Below, in pieces: positions 8,405 through 16,463 of a stretch of DNA of 64,000 bases. Positions within the stretch are counted from its first letter, which is position 1. Each line of letters starts with the position of its first letter. This DNA is from VAZQ01 sp963753575 (GTDB lineage Bacteria > Pseudomonadota > Alphaproteobacteria > Rhizobiales > Xanthobacteraceae). The stretch spans positions 62,001 to 126,000 of the forward strand of contig CAVWCR010000001.1 of the NCBI GenBank assembly GCA_963753575.1, read 5' to 3'. Below the pieces are notes generated by a model. It saw only the letters and a program-made list of their open reading frames with translations. It had not been told where the DNA came from and did no database searches. The position numbers were made by a program, and so were the translations under genes.

Positions 8405-8430
8405 AGGGGCTCGCGCATGCGCGAGCCCCT
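8405..8430 (+). terminator. Rho-independent terminator
   Basis: Perfect 12-bp inverted repeat (AGGGGCTCGCGC and complement) with a 2-base centre, followed by CAGCTTTTG. It lies 85 bases beyond the secreted concanavalin-like gene and is the likely end of that transcript. Confidence 0.75.
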
Positions 8431-8519
8431 CAGCTTTTGTCTCTGATTTGGTGTGGCGCGCGGAGTTGAGATTCCGATAAGAGCCTGTGCAACAAGAGCA
8501 GGGAACTCAAGTCCGTTAC

Positions 8520-8603
8520 ACTGGTGTCCCGATTCCGCAGTCCGCATCATTCTGCATTCTGCGGCACCCTCGTTGGCGAACTTCGGAAATCGAAGGACAC
8601 TAG
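8520..8603. repeat. MITE-like palindromic repeat, copy 1 (inverted partner at 8616)
   Basis: About 84 bases bounded by imperfect inverted ends (ACTGGTGTCC...GGACACTAG). It contains GTCCGCATCATTCT at 8540-8553, which reappears as its exact reverse complement at 8662-8675 in the next element. It has no coding capacity. The gap from 8321 to 8727 is otherwise free of genes. Confidence 0.7.
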
Positions 8604-8615
8604 CAACGTTTTGAT

Positions 8616-8694
8616 CTAGTGTGGCTTGGTTCAGAACCCCGCATCTCGGACTAAGCGGCCAAGAATGATGCGGACTTCCGAACCGCCACACTAG
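8616..8694. repeat. MITE-like palindromic repeat, copy 2
   Basis: About 79 bases with perfect 10-bp inverted ends (CTAGTGTGGC...GCCACACTAG). Shares the 14-mer noted for copy 1 in opposite orientation. It ends 33 bases before the ATG of the MFS gene and so probably overlaps that gene's promoter or leader. Confidence 0.75.
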
Positions 8695-8727
8695 GGTGTG
8701 TGCTCCGATCGGGCGCCCGTTGTTCTG

Positions 8728-9921
8728 ATGCCGTCCACCCGCGACCTTGTCTTCGGTCCCTGGCGCGCCGTTCCTGTGCTCGGCATTACTCAGATTCTGG
8801 CGTGGGGCGCGATCTTCTATCCGGTGGTCCTGACCTTGCCGTTGATTGCCGCGGACCGCGGCTGGTCGACGACCTTCGCGATGGGCGGCTTCTCACTCGC
8901 GCTCCTGGTGGCAGGGGTTGTCTCGCCGCTGGTCGGGCGTCTGATTGACCGTCATGGCGGCCACCGGGTCATGCCGGTGGGCTCGCTCCTGGCGGCGCTC
9001 GGCCTCGCCGGGCTCGTCCAAGCTGAGCATGCGGCGGGCTATCTTGCGGTTTGGGCGCTGCTTGGAATTGCGACTGCGGCGTCTCTTTATGACCCGGCCT
9101 TCGCCACGCTGGGTCGCATCTTCGGGGCGGCGGCGCGCGCGCCGATCACGGCGCTCACGCTCGTTGGCGGCTTTGCATCGACTGTGAGCTGGCCGGTAAC
9201 CCATGCGCTGATCGGCGCGGTGGGCTGGCGCGGCACCTACCTGGTCTACGCCGCGGTGCTCGCGCTCGTGGCGGCGCCGCTCCATGCGTTCGCGTTGCCG
9301 CGCCGGCGGGCCGACAGCCATGTGCGGCCGGCGGGCGCTGCGCCGGCGCCCGCGGTCGTGCTGACGCCGCACGGACGGCCGTTTGTGCTCGTGGCCGCCG
9401 CGTTCGCCGCCTATGCGTTCGTGCCGTCGGGCCTCTCGGCGCATCTGCTTGCGATCTTCGAGCGCGCCGGGATCGATGCGGGTGCTGTGGTTGTCATCGG
9501 CGGCCTGTTCGGTCCTGCGCAAGTATTGGCCCGCGTTGGCGAGCTTGCCTTTGGGCGCAATGTCCACCCGCTGCTAGTGGCGCGCTTCGCCGTTGCCGCA
9601 CTGCTGGCGGGTTTCGCGCTGATCGCGCTCTTCGGGCTTGCATCGGCGGTGGCCGCGACCTTCATGATCATGTTCGGAATGGCCAACGGGTTGATCACGA
9701 TCGCACGTGGCACGCTGCCGCTCGTGTTGTTCGGCGCTGGCGGCTATGGCGTTCTCATCGGCCGTATCGCAGGTCCATTTCTGGTGATGCAGGCGATGGC
9801 GCCGCTCGCGCTTGCATTCATCGCGGAGCGCAGCTCAGATTCTGCGGTGCTCGCCGCCGTAGCGGTGCTTGCTCTCGTCGCTCTGGCCTGTCTTGCCGCG
9901 TTGCCGAGACCGCGGGCGTGA
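8728..9921 (+). CDS. MFS permease
   Basis: 397 residues from ATG 8728; a GTG at 8698 is in frame but lies across the end of the repeat element. There are about 12 hydrophobic segments in two halves, separated by a loop near residues 195-225 that is rich in Pro and Ala. The loop between helices 2 and 3 has 'SPLVGRLIDRHGGHRVM', the signature G-x-x-x-D-R-x-G-x-R of the major facilitator superfamily. Substrate unknown; the closest general resemblance is to small-molecule or monocarboxylate permeases. It is convergent with cheZ, with only six bases between stops. Confidence 0.85.
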   Translation: MPSTRDLVFGPWRAVPVLGITQILAWGAIFYPVVLTLPLIAADRGWSTTFAMGGFSLALLVAGVVSPLVGRLIDRHGGHRVMPVGSLLAALGLAGLVQAEHAAGYLAVWALLGIATAASLYDPAFATLGRIFGAAARAPITALTLVGGFASTVSWPVTHALIGAVGWRGTYLVYAAVLALVAAPLHAFALPRRRADSHVRPAGAAPAPAVVLTPHGRPFVLVAAAFAAYAFVPSGLSAHLLAIFERAGIDAGAVVVIGGLFGPAQVLARVGELAFGRNVHPLLVARFAVAALLAGFALIALFGLASAVAATFMIMFGMANGLITIARGTLPLVLFGAGGYGVLIGRIAGPFLVMQAMAPLALAFIAERSSDSAVLAAVAVLALVALACLAALPRPRA

Positions 9922-9927
9922 TACGGC

Positions 9928-10551
9928 TCAGCCGTCCCTGAGAAGGGCGTCGATGTCGTCTTGCGAGACATGGCCGCGGTCGCCGGTGAGCTTGGGCCCG
10001 TGCAACAAGCCCGGCTCCCGCCCGCCTTCGGAGGGGGCCGCATAGTTTCTGAACGCATCGGCGCCGCCCCAGATCTCCATCATGCGGGCGATGCGCTCCT
10101 CGATGAATTGCAGCATCGCCAGCACCTTGGCGATGCGCTGGCCGCTCAGGTCGCGGAAGTTGCACGCTTCGAAGATGCGCAGCACGTTGTCGCGGATATC
10201 CTGGGTGAGCGCCTGCTCCTGTGCCTGCGTGCAAGACGTCGCAAGTGACTTGGCGGCTTTGGCGATGACCTCGGCCGCATCCAGGATCTGATGCGCCGCG
10301 CGCTCGGTGCCGTCGACCACGGCGCCAAGCTCGCGTGCAGCGCGCGGCTGGCCATCGCCGAACGCGTTGGCGTGCAACGCGGCGATCTCTTGTTTGGTCT
10401 GAACGATCGCGCGGTGAATGACGTCGGCTTCATGCTGCAGCCGGCGCAGCCCGTCCGGCGCGATCGTTACGGCTGCACGTTGGTCGGCCGCCTCGTGGTG
10501 GCCGGCCGCCGCCATTTGTTCGACGCGAAAAATCTTGCGCTGGATCGGCAT
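9928..10551 (-). CDS. cheZ: Protein phosphatase CheZ
   Basis: 207 residues if started at ATG 10551 (MPIQRKIFRVEQM), a start preceded by AGGGA; ATGs upstream at 10614 and 10647 add sequence unlike the family. The middle is a long helical hairpin, and 'DNVLRIFEACNFRDLSGQRIAKVL' carries the CheZ catalytic Asp and Gln (D-L-S-G-Q) that position water for CheY-P dephosphorylation. The extreme C-terminus 'SQDDIDALLRDG' resembles the amphipathic CheY-docking helix, joined by a flexible Gly/Pro linker. It therefore likely terminates CheY signalling in the cytoplasm. No other chemotaxis genes are nearby. Confidence 0.85.
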   Translation of the reverse strand: MPIQRKIFRVEQMAAAGHHEAADQRAAVTIAPDGLRRLQHEADVIHRAIVQTKQEIAALHANAFGDGQPRAARELGAVVDGTERAAHQILDAAEVIAKAAKSLATSCTQAQEQALTQDIRDNVLRIFEACNFRDLSGQRIAKVLAMLQFIEERIARMMEIWGGADAFRNYAAPSEGGREPGLLHGPKLTGDRGHVSQDDIDALLRDG

Positions 10552-10845
10552 GTCCCTGACCGCGCTAGGCTTCGGGGCAGGTTGTAGCGCCCGCACGCTT
10601 AACGCGAAGTTCATGGCCGGCCGCACGGGCTGCAACAAGGGCTGCAAACACTCGATTAACCGTATTGATCTGTGCTTTACCCTGCATAAACTATAAGCCG
10701 AGGAACCAACGAAGGGTTGCTCGCGTAGTTAAGAATGTCGCGTGGGAATTAACCAAACCGATGGCGATTGTGGATCTACTGTGGCGGTGGGAACGGTCCA
10801 TCGCAGTCCCAATTGTATCCAGTTGTGTAGAGTGAGAGTGCATCA

Positions 10846-11514
10846 ATGCAGCGTCTCGTCCTTCCGGCAATCATTGCCGCGGTCACGTTCAGCACTGCTC
10901 CTGCCAATGCGCAGGGGCCCAATCTCGGCGGCGGATTTCTTGAGCTCCTGTTCCGCGGTCCGCCCGGCTTTCAGAACCCCCCGCCGCGCTCCGAACCAGA
11001 TCCGTACGGACGCCAGGAAGCGGAGCCGGCCGAGCCGGATTATTCCGGCCGCCCGGGCCAGTATCAGATCAATCCCCGCTACCTGAAGCAGGTCGTGCAG
11101 TACGACGGCCGGGAGCCGGCTGGCACCATCATTATCAATACCAACGAGCGCTTCCTCTACCTGGTCCAGGGTGACGGCACCGCGATCCGCTATGGCATCG
11201 GCGTCGGCCGTCCTGGCTTCACCTGGGCCGGTGTCCATCGCGTCACCCGCAAGCGCGAATGGCCGGATTGGACGCCGCCCGCCGAGATGCTCAAGCGCCG
11301 TCCCGACCTGCCGCGCCACATGGAAGGCGGCCCGGAGAATCCGCTTGGTGCGCGCGCGATGTATCTCGGCTCTACGCTCTACCGCATCCACGGTTCGAAC
11401 GAGCCCTGGACGATCGGAACCGCGGTGTCGTCCGGCTGCATTCGCATGCGCAATGAGGATGTCATCGATCTCTACCAACGGGTCAAGGTGGGCACCAAGG
11501 TTGTGGTGATCTGA
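10846..11514 (+). CDS. L,D-transpeptidase (YkuD/ErfK family)
   Basis: 222 residues with a signal peptide ending APANAQ. After a Pro-rich linker (about residues 45-75) the YkuD domain runs from about 'GTIIINTNERFLYLV' to the end. The catalytic motif is complete: HGSN at His182 and SSGCIRM with Cys198 and Arg200. Such enzymes make 3-3 peptidoglycan cross-links or attach outer-membrane proteins to peptidoglycan in the periplasm. The insert 'REWPDWTPPAEMLKRRPDLP' is typical of alphaproteobacterial members. It is monocistronic, ending at a hairpin terminator at 11544. Confidence 0.9.
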   Translation: MQRLVLPAIIAAVTFSTAPANAQGPNLGGGFLELLFRGPPGFQNPPPRSEPDPYGRQEAEPAEPDYSGRPGQYQINPRYLKQVVQYDGREPAGTIIINTNERFLYLVQGDGTAIRYGIGVGRPGFTWAGVHRVTRKREWPDWTPPAEMLKRRPDLPRHMEGGPENPLGARAMYLGSTLYRIHGSNEPWTIGTAVSSGCIRMRNEDVIDLYQRVKVGTKVVVI

Positions 11515-11543
11515 CCGCGCCGTCTGCTAGGCCCTGCAATGTG

Positions 11544-11571
11544 AAGGCCGCCCCTTGCGGGGGCGGCCTTG
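11544..11571 (+). terminator. Probable intrinsic terminator after the L,D-transpeptidase
   Basis: Stem AAGGCCGCCCC with its complement around TTGC, followed by GTTGTT. The T-tract is weak, but position and stem strength fit a terminator. Confidence 0.65.
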
Positions 11572-11661
11572 TTGTTGGCGGCGACAGTCCCGGTGTGTCG
11601 CGGCCACCAATCACTTGAGCGGGTCGATGCGCGGATGTGGCGTCAGGTCGGGTAGGCGGCG

Positions 11662-12474
11662 CTACTCGTCGCCGCCGGAGTCCCCGCCGAAGTCATCGTC
11701 GAAATCGGCATCATCATCGATCTCGCCGATATTGTCCCGGTCTTCATCGTCGTAGGTCGTGCTGGCCTCGTCGCGGGCGGCGTCGCTGTCGGCAAAGCCG
11801 TGGCTGTGACCGGCATCGCCATGGCCGTCGGCGCTGCGTCCGATGTCGTCAAGCCCCGCATCGCGCGCGAGATTGACGTCGCCGCCTGCGCCGTTCCAGG
11901 GCGCCCCTGCATGGCCGCCGCCGGAAGGCTCGTAGGCTGCATGCGCGGAGCCGCCGGTGGGGCCCATCATGGAGCGGATGCTGCTCATCAGCATCGAGGC
12001 TCCGATCACGCCAGCCGCTGTCGCGGCGGCCGTTCCCAGAAATGAGCCGCCGCCAGCATACGGCGATGCCGTCGGCTGGGCGTCGGCCCGATAACCGGGA
12101 GGGGCGCTCATTGGGGTGCCCATCGGGGTGCCCTTGGGCTCGCCGGCAGGGCGCACGGTCGGGACCGATCCCGCACGCGGCGGCGTCTCGCGGCGTCCCC
12201 ACAGGCTGTCACGCATGCTGTCGAGGAAGCCACCCTGCCGCGGCGGCTCGGCGCCGTCGCTTAGCTGGGCTTCCAGTTCGCGGATGCGGGCGTCGGCGCG
12301 CTTGAGCGCCTCGTCCTGCACCAGCACGGTCTGCACCAGCGCATAGGGTGCGTTGGGGGCCTGGCGGAGGCCTTCCTGTACCAGGCGCTCGGCCACGCGA
12401 TCGCGGGGCGCATCCTCGAGCGTCGTCAGGCGATCAAACAACTCGGTGACAAGGTCGCGTTCCTCTGGGGTCAT
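11662..12474 (-). CDS. DUF2076 domain protein
   Basis: 270 residues from ATG 12474, with GGAGGACAGGAG upstream. The N-terminal 75 residues are the conserved DUF2076 helical part: 'MTPEERDLVTELFDRL', 'RDRVAERLVQEGLRQAPNAPYALVQTVLVQDEALKRAD', with a short coiled-coil ('RIRELEAQL'). A Gly/Pro-rich linker is followed by a hydrophobic segment near residues 145-170 ('GTAAATAAGVIGASMLMSSI') that could insert in a membrane. The C-terminus is very acidic (about 15 Asp/Glu in the last 30 residues). Function unknown in the whole family. It is separated from its neighbours by repeats and a gap and looks monocistronic. Confidence 0.85.
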   Translation of the reverse strand: MTPEERDLVTELFDRLTTLEDAPRDRVAERLVQEGLRQAPNAPYALVQTVLVQDEALKRADARIRELEAQLSDGAEPPRQGGFLDSMRDSLWGRRETPPRAGSVPTVRPAGEPKGTPMGTPMSAPPGYRADAQPTASPYAGGGSFLGTAAATAAGVIGASMLMSSIRSMMGPTGGSAHAAYEPSGGGHAGAPWNGAGGDVNLARDAGLDDIGRSADGHGDAGHSHGFADSDAARDEASTTYDDEDRDNIGEIDDDADFDDDFGGDSGGDE

Positions 12475-12591
12475 CGGTCGTCTCCTGTCCTCCCATACGG
12501 CTGGGTCTATGTAGGTATTGGCGGTGGCGCCGGAATGTCCCGTTCGACAAATATTTGCGGGCCAGTACAGGCCCGGCGTTGGCTTATGCCA

Positions 12592-12660
12592 GGGCTTACG
12601 CCGCCGCCAGGGTTTACGCCGTCGCCAAACCTACGCCGTCGCCAAGCCTACGCCGTGGCG
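12592..12660. repeat. Tandem 17-18 bp repeats overlapping a gene end
   Basis: Four units of about 17-18 bp with core TTACGCCGTCGCCA / CTACGCCGTCGCCA. The stop codon of the deacetylase gene (12631-12633, minus strand) falls inside the third unit, so the last seven codons of that gene are repeat-derived. A short array like this can change copy number by slippage. Confidence 0.75.
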
Positions 12661-13464
12661 CGCCAGCAGGTCGGGGAAGGCCTGCTCCACAAAGAAGGCA
12701 TATTCCTGTTCGCGCAACGTGGTGAGCGGATCGAGTTTCTGCAACTCGTCGTCGACGAAGCCCGGGTGGCACATCACGACGCTGTCGTCCGGGAGACCGT
12801 CGAGAAAGCGCGGGAAGATTGTCGCGAAATCCGCTTCGTCGCGGAATTCATAGGTGCCTGCGAAAGCCGGGTTGGTGCGCACGCCCAGTGCTTGTGCGCG
12901 TCGCCGGAAGCGGCTGCTCAAGACGTCGAGAAGCAATCCCTTCCGGTCGCTGAGCGCATCCGCGAAAGGGCGGACGCGTCCGCACTGGCGCACCCAGGCT
13001 TCAGGGGCATCCCGCTTCGCAACTCTCAGCAACGCATCGCGTATCTGCGGAAACAGCTGAACGTGCTGGTGGCCGTCGATGAAGTCGGGCGGACGGTCGA
13101 AATGCTCGACGAAGGCGCGTACCTGGCGTGTGATCTCCGTGACCAGCGCTGCAGTGGAGAGCCGGCGCAGGCAGGCACGGATGAGCAGGGCTTGGAGCGG
13201 CAGGAAAGCCCCGTCGCGTAGCGGCTGAAAGCCTTCGCTGAGCGGCCGAAAGGGCGCGCTCAGCGTGACGTGCAGCCCGATCGCGACGCGCCGCGCATTG
13301 GTGTTGAGAGCTTGCAGCGCCAGCGCCTCGGCGCGTTGGAAGGTCGGCGCCGCCACCATCACCGAGGTCGCATTGATGCGTCCGCGTACGACGAGATCGC
13401 GGATGGCGGCATTGACCGAGGCCGAAATGCCGTAGTCGTCGGCGCAGAGCCAGATGCGAGTCAT
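12631..13464 (-). CDS. YdjC/ChbG (HpnK-like) carbohydrate deacetylase
   Basis: 277 residues. The N-terminal 'WLCADDYGISASVNAAI' contains the catalytic/metal Asp pair (ADD) of YdjC-family deacetylases, and 'IGLHVTLSAPFRP' and 'FIDGHQHVQLFP' supply the metal-binding His residues; 'VVMCHPGF' near residue 225 closes the site. The family removes N-acetyl groups from amino sugars or hopanoid-linked glycans (ChbG, HpnK). Its ATG overlaps the stop of the upstream glycosyltransferase as ATGA, so the two are coupled, which suggests the deacetylase works on a glycolipid the transferase helps make. The C-terminal seven residues derive from tandem repeats. Confidence 0.85.
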   Translation of the reverse strand: MTRIWLCADDYGISASVNAAIRDLVVRGRINATSVMVAAPTFQRAEALALQALNTNARRVAIGLHVTLSAPFRPLSEGFQPLRDGAFLPLQALLIRACLRRLSTAALVTEITRQVRAFVEHFDRPPDFIDGHQHVQLFPQIRDALLRVAKRDAPEAWVRQCGRVRPFADALSDRKGLLLDVLSSRFRRRAQALGVRTNPAFAGTYEFRDEADFATIFPRFLDGLPDDSVVMCHPGFVDDELQKLDPLTTLREQEYAFFVEQAFPDLLARHGVGLATA

Positions 13465-14525
13465 TCCGCCGCCGAACGCGCCTGCGGTTCGTCGGTTGTG
13501 CGTTCCGAACCTTCGGCTGACTTGAGCTCGTGCTCGGCCACGAAATAGACCGGGCGGGCTTTGAGCTCGGAGAGAATCTTGCCGATATACTCGCCCATGA
13601 TCCCGATCATGATGAGCTGCACGCCGCCGAGAACCATCAGGCCGACCACGAGCGACGGATAGCCCGGAACTGACTGTCGGTAGAAGAGCGTCTCGATCAG
13701 GATTTGCAGGCCGAACACCAGCGCGGCGCCCGCCAGAAGGAGGCCCAGGAGGCTTGCCAATCGCAGCGGGGCGACCGAGAACGAGGTCAGGCCTTCGATC
13801 GACAAGCCGACCAGCGAATAGATGTTCCAGGAGCTGCTGCCATGTCCGCGCGCGGCCGGCTCGTAGTCGACGCGCAGCTGCCGGAATCCGATCCAGCTCG
13901 CAAGTCCCTTGAAGAAGCGATTGCGCTCGGGCAGCTGCCGCAGCGCCGCGGCAGCGCGCGGCGAGAGCAGGCGGAAGTCGCCGGCATCCTCCGGAATCTT
14001 GTGCCGCGCACCCCAGTTGATGATCGCGTAGAAGCAGCGCACCAAGAACCGGCGCAGCACGGGCTCGTTCTCGCGGTGGGCCTTCGCGGTGTAGACGACG
14101 TCGTAGCCGTCATCGAGCCAGTGGCCGACCAGCGTGTCGACCAGTGACGGCGGGTGCTGGCCGTCGCCATCCATGAACAGCACGGCGCCGAGCCGCGCGT
14201 GATCGAGCCCGGCGAGCAGCGCGGCTTCCTTGCCGAAGTTGCGCGAGAGCGAGATCACCTGGACGTCAAGCGCGTCGGCCGGAAGCTCGCGGGCGACGGC
14301 CAGTGAGGCGTCGCGGCTGCCGTCGTCGACATAGATGACTTCGCAGACGAGCCGCCGGTTGGTGCGGAGCGCAGTCGCGACCTCGACGATACGGCCGTGC
14401 AGCGCCGGCAGGTTTCCAGCTTCGTTGTAGACGGGAACCACGATGGACAGACCGGCCTCCGCTCGCCCACGCGAGCGCGCCGGAGCGCTGGAATTACCCG
14501 CCATGCTCATCGCATTGGCTGCCAT
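13461..14525 (-). CDS. Polyprenyl-phosphate glycosyltransferase, GT2 (GtrB/ArnC-like)
   Basis: 354 residues from ATG 14525 (GAAAGG upstream). The GT-A domain occupies residues 25-240: 'LSIVVPVYNEAGNLPAL' at the start, 'IYVDDGSRD', the metal-binding 'FMDGDGQHP' and 'EDAGDFRLL', then 'RNRFFKGLASWIGF' and 'RGHGSSSWN'. Two hydrophobic helices follow (about 255-310), and the tail has 'IMGEYIGKILSELKARP', characteristic of DPM1/GtrB/ArnC enzymes that load a sugar on undecaprenyl phosphate at the inner membrane. Divergent GtrA lies 190 bases away and the coupled deacetylase follows. Together they suggest modification of a cell-surface glycan. Confidence 0.9.
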   Translation of the reverse strand: MAANAMSMAGNSSAPARSRGRAEAGLSIVVPVYNEAGNLPALHGRIVEVATALRTNRRLVCEVIYVDDGSRDASLAVARELPADALDVQVISLSRNFGKEAALLAGLDHARLGAVLFMDGDGQHPPSLVDTLVGHWLDDGYDVVYTAKAHRENEPVLRRFLVRCFYAIINWGARHKIPEDAGDFRLLSPRAAAALRQLPERNRFFKGLASWIGFRQLRVDYEPAARGHGSSSWNIYSLVGLSIEGLTSFSVAPLRLASLLGLLLAGAALVFGLQILIETLFYRQSVPGYPSLVVGLMVLGGVQLIMIGIMGEYIGKILSELKARPVYFVAEHELKSAEGSERTTDEPQARSAAE

Positions 14526-14713
14526 TTTGACTGCCTTTCGGGCCTCAATTGGCCGGAACCCGTGTCTATAGCGCATGCCGCGAACCCTGTCGCGCTCCCG
14601 GGCTGCGCCCTTTCGCCGTGCTTAACCGGCCCAGTCATAGGGCCGGAGGATGGCCAAAAATTAGATGGTAAGGCTCGGCGGCGGCCGCCAGTCGTGCTAA
14701 GCGAACCGCCGTC

Positions 14714-15208
14714 ATGAATGTTCAGCAATCATTTGAGGCTCTTAACCGGCGTCTCCAGGAGGCGTGGCGGGAACGTACCTTCGCGCTCAAGGCGCTGAGC
14801 TTTGGGCTCGTGGGTCTCGTCAATCTGGTGGTCGATTTCGGGGTGTTTTCGATCGGCTACTTCCATCTCGGGCTGTCGATCATCGTCGCCAATGTGCTGG
14901 CCTGGACGATCGCAGTCAGCAATTCCTATGTGATGAATTCGCTGACCACCTTTGCGGCGGAATCCGGGCGACAGTTGCGGCTGCGGGACTACGGGACATT
15001 TGCGCTGTCGCAGGTGGGGGGACTGATCACCAATACAACGGTCGTCGTCCTGGGGGCCTATTTCATCCCGGTCCTGTTGGCCAAGTTGCTGGCGATCGTG
15101 GCCGGCTTCCTGGTCAACTTCTCGCTCTCGCACTTCATCGTGTTCAGGCGCCGGGAAAGCTCGTCCGGCCAAGATCAAAAAAAGGGAGGCGCTGGTGCTG
15201 CACGATGA
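14714..15208 (+). CDS. GtrA family membrane protein (putative polyprenyl-P-sugar flippase)
   Basis: 164 residues with four predicted helices (about 25-45, 55-75, 90-112, 116-138), the GtrA/PF04138 layout. 'FGLVGLVNLVVDFGVF' and 'NSYVMNSLTTFA' match the conserved first and second helices (usually N-x-x-W/L-T-F). GtrA proteins are thought to flip lipid-linked sugars across the inner membrane. It is divergent from the GtrB-like transferase, which is the usual partner. The 3' end overlaps the threonine synthase gene by 14 bases, an unexpected coupling of a surface gene with an amino-acid gene. Confidence 0.85.
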   Translation: MNVQQSFEALNRRLQEAWRERTFALKALSFGLVGLVNLVVDFGVFSIGYFHLGLSIIVANVLAWTIAVSNSYVMNSLTTFAAESGRQLRLRDYGTFALSQVGGLITNTTVVVLGAYFIPVLLAKLLAIVAGFLVNFSLSHFIVFRRRESSSGQDQKKGGAGAAR

Positions 15209-16430
15209 CAATCTCACGGCGGAACGACCGTCCTTCGTCACCCATCTCGAATGCGCCTATACGGGGGAGCGTCATGCCGCCGACGAGGTGCATAACCTTT
15301 CCCGCGCCGGCAAGCCCCTTCTCGTCCGCTACGATCTCGACGGCGTACGCAACGCTCTGAGCAAGGACGCGCTGGCGCGCCGGCCGGCCGATCTGTGGCG
15401 CTATCGCGAGCTGCTGCCGGTACGGCGCACGCAAGACATCGTCAGTCTCGGCGAGGCAGTGACGCCTTTGGTGCGCCTGCCGAAGCTGCAGGCGGAAGGC
15501 GGCGAGCTGATCGTCAAGGATGAAGGGCGGTTGCCGACCGGATCGTTCAAGGCGCGCGGCCTTGTGATGGCGGTGTCGATGGCCAAGGCGCTCGGCATCA
15601 CGCACATGGCAATGCCAACCAACGGCAATGCGGGCGCCGCGCTCGCCGCCTATGCGACGAGTGCCGGCATCAGGAGCACGATCTTCTGCCCCGAGGACAC
15701 GCCCGAAGTGAACGTAAGCGAGATTGCGCTGCAGGGCGCCGCCGTCTATCGGGTGAACGGCCTGATCGACGATTGCGGCAAGATCGTCGCTGAAGGCAAG
15801 GCAAAGGTCGGATGGTTCGATACCTCCACGCTCAAGGAGCCATACCGGATCGAAGGCAAGAAGACGATGGGGCTCGAGCTTGCCGAGCAGCTCGGCTGGG
15901 ACGTGCCCGACGTCATTCTCTATCCGACCGGCGGCGGCACCGGGCTGATCGGCATGTGGAAGGCGTTCGCGGAGCTCGAGGCAATCGGTTTTATCGGCAA
16001 GAAGCGGCCCCGCATGGTGGCGGTGCAGGCCGAAGGCTGCGCCCCGATGGTGCGCGCCTACGAGGCGGGCGAGGAGCATGCGCCGCGCTGGGAGGACGCG
16101 CACACCATCGCGTCGGGCATTCGGGTGCCGCAGGCGGTCGGCGACTTCCTGATCCTGCGTGCGGTGCGCGAGAGCGGCGGCTTTGCGATCGCGGTGTCGG
16201 ACGACGCGATCACGGCAGCGCTCTCCGAGGCGGCGCACGTCGAAGGCTTCCTGATGTGTCCGGAAGGAGCCGCGACCTACGCGGCCTACAAGCGGGGCCT
16301 CGCCGACGGCCGCATCCGCCGCGACGAGCGCGCCGTGTTGTTCAACTGCGCGACCGGCCTCAAATACCCGCTGCCGCCAGTTCGTCGCACCCTTGACCGC
16401 CACAAGCCGATCGACTTCGCGTCGTTGTGA
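15195..16430 (+). CDS. thrC: Threonine synthase
   Basis: 411 residues, PLP fold-type II. The start is a GTG at 15195, chosen because AAAGGGAGG ends about five bases upstream and no good ATG exists; it overlaps the GtrA end. 'GRLPTGSFKARGL' holds the PLP-binding Lys, 'PTNGNAGAALAAY' the Asn loop, and 'YPTGGGTGLIGMWKAF' the phosphate-binding Gly loop. The protein converts O-phosphohomoserine to threonine if it is the true ThrC; the N-terminal 'LECAYTGERHAADEVHNLS' is the zinc-ribbon remnant seen in class II threonine synthases. Some homologues act as other PLP lyases, so the symbol is given with moderate certainty. Confidence 0.8.
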   Translation: MLHDDNLTAERPSFVTHLECAYTGERHAADEVHNLSRAGKPLLVRYDLDGVRNALSKDALARRPADLWRYRELLPVRRTQDIVSLGEAVTPLVRLPKLQAEGGELIVKDEGRLPTGSFKARGLVMAVSMAKALGITHMAMPTNGNAGAALAAYATSAGIRSTIFCPEDTPEVNVSEIALQGAAVYRVNGLIDDCGKIVAEGKAKVGWFDTSTLKEPYRIEGKKTMGLELAEQLGWDVPDVILYPTGGGTGLIGMWKAFAELEAIGFIGKKRPRMVAVQAEGCAPMVRAYEAGEEHAPRWEDAHTIASGIRVPQAVGDFLILRAVRESGGFAIAVSDDAITAALSEAAHVEGFLMCPEGAATYAAYKRGLADGRIRRDERAVLFNCATGLKYPLPPVRRTLDRHKPIDFASL

Positions 16431-16463
16431 TCGTAGGCTCCCGCAAAACAACGGGAGGACGTC

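Noticed and set aside
13461..15208. Hopanoid biosynthesis (hpn) cluster
   Set aside because: The YdjC protein could be HpnK-like, but no squalene-hopene cyclase or other hpn gene is nearby; a general surface-glycan role fits the GtrA/GtrB partners better.
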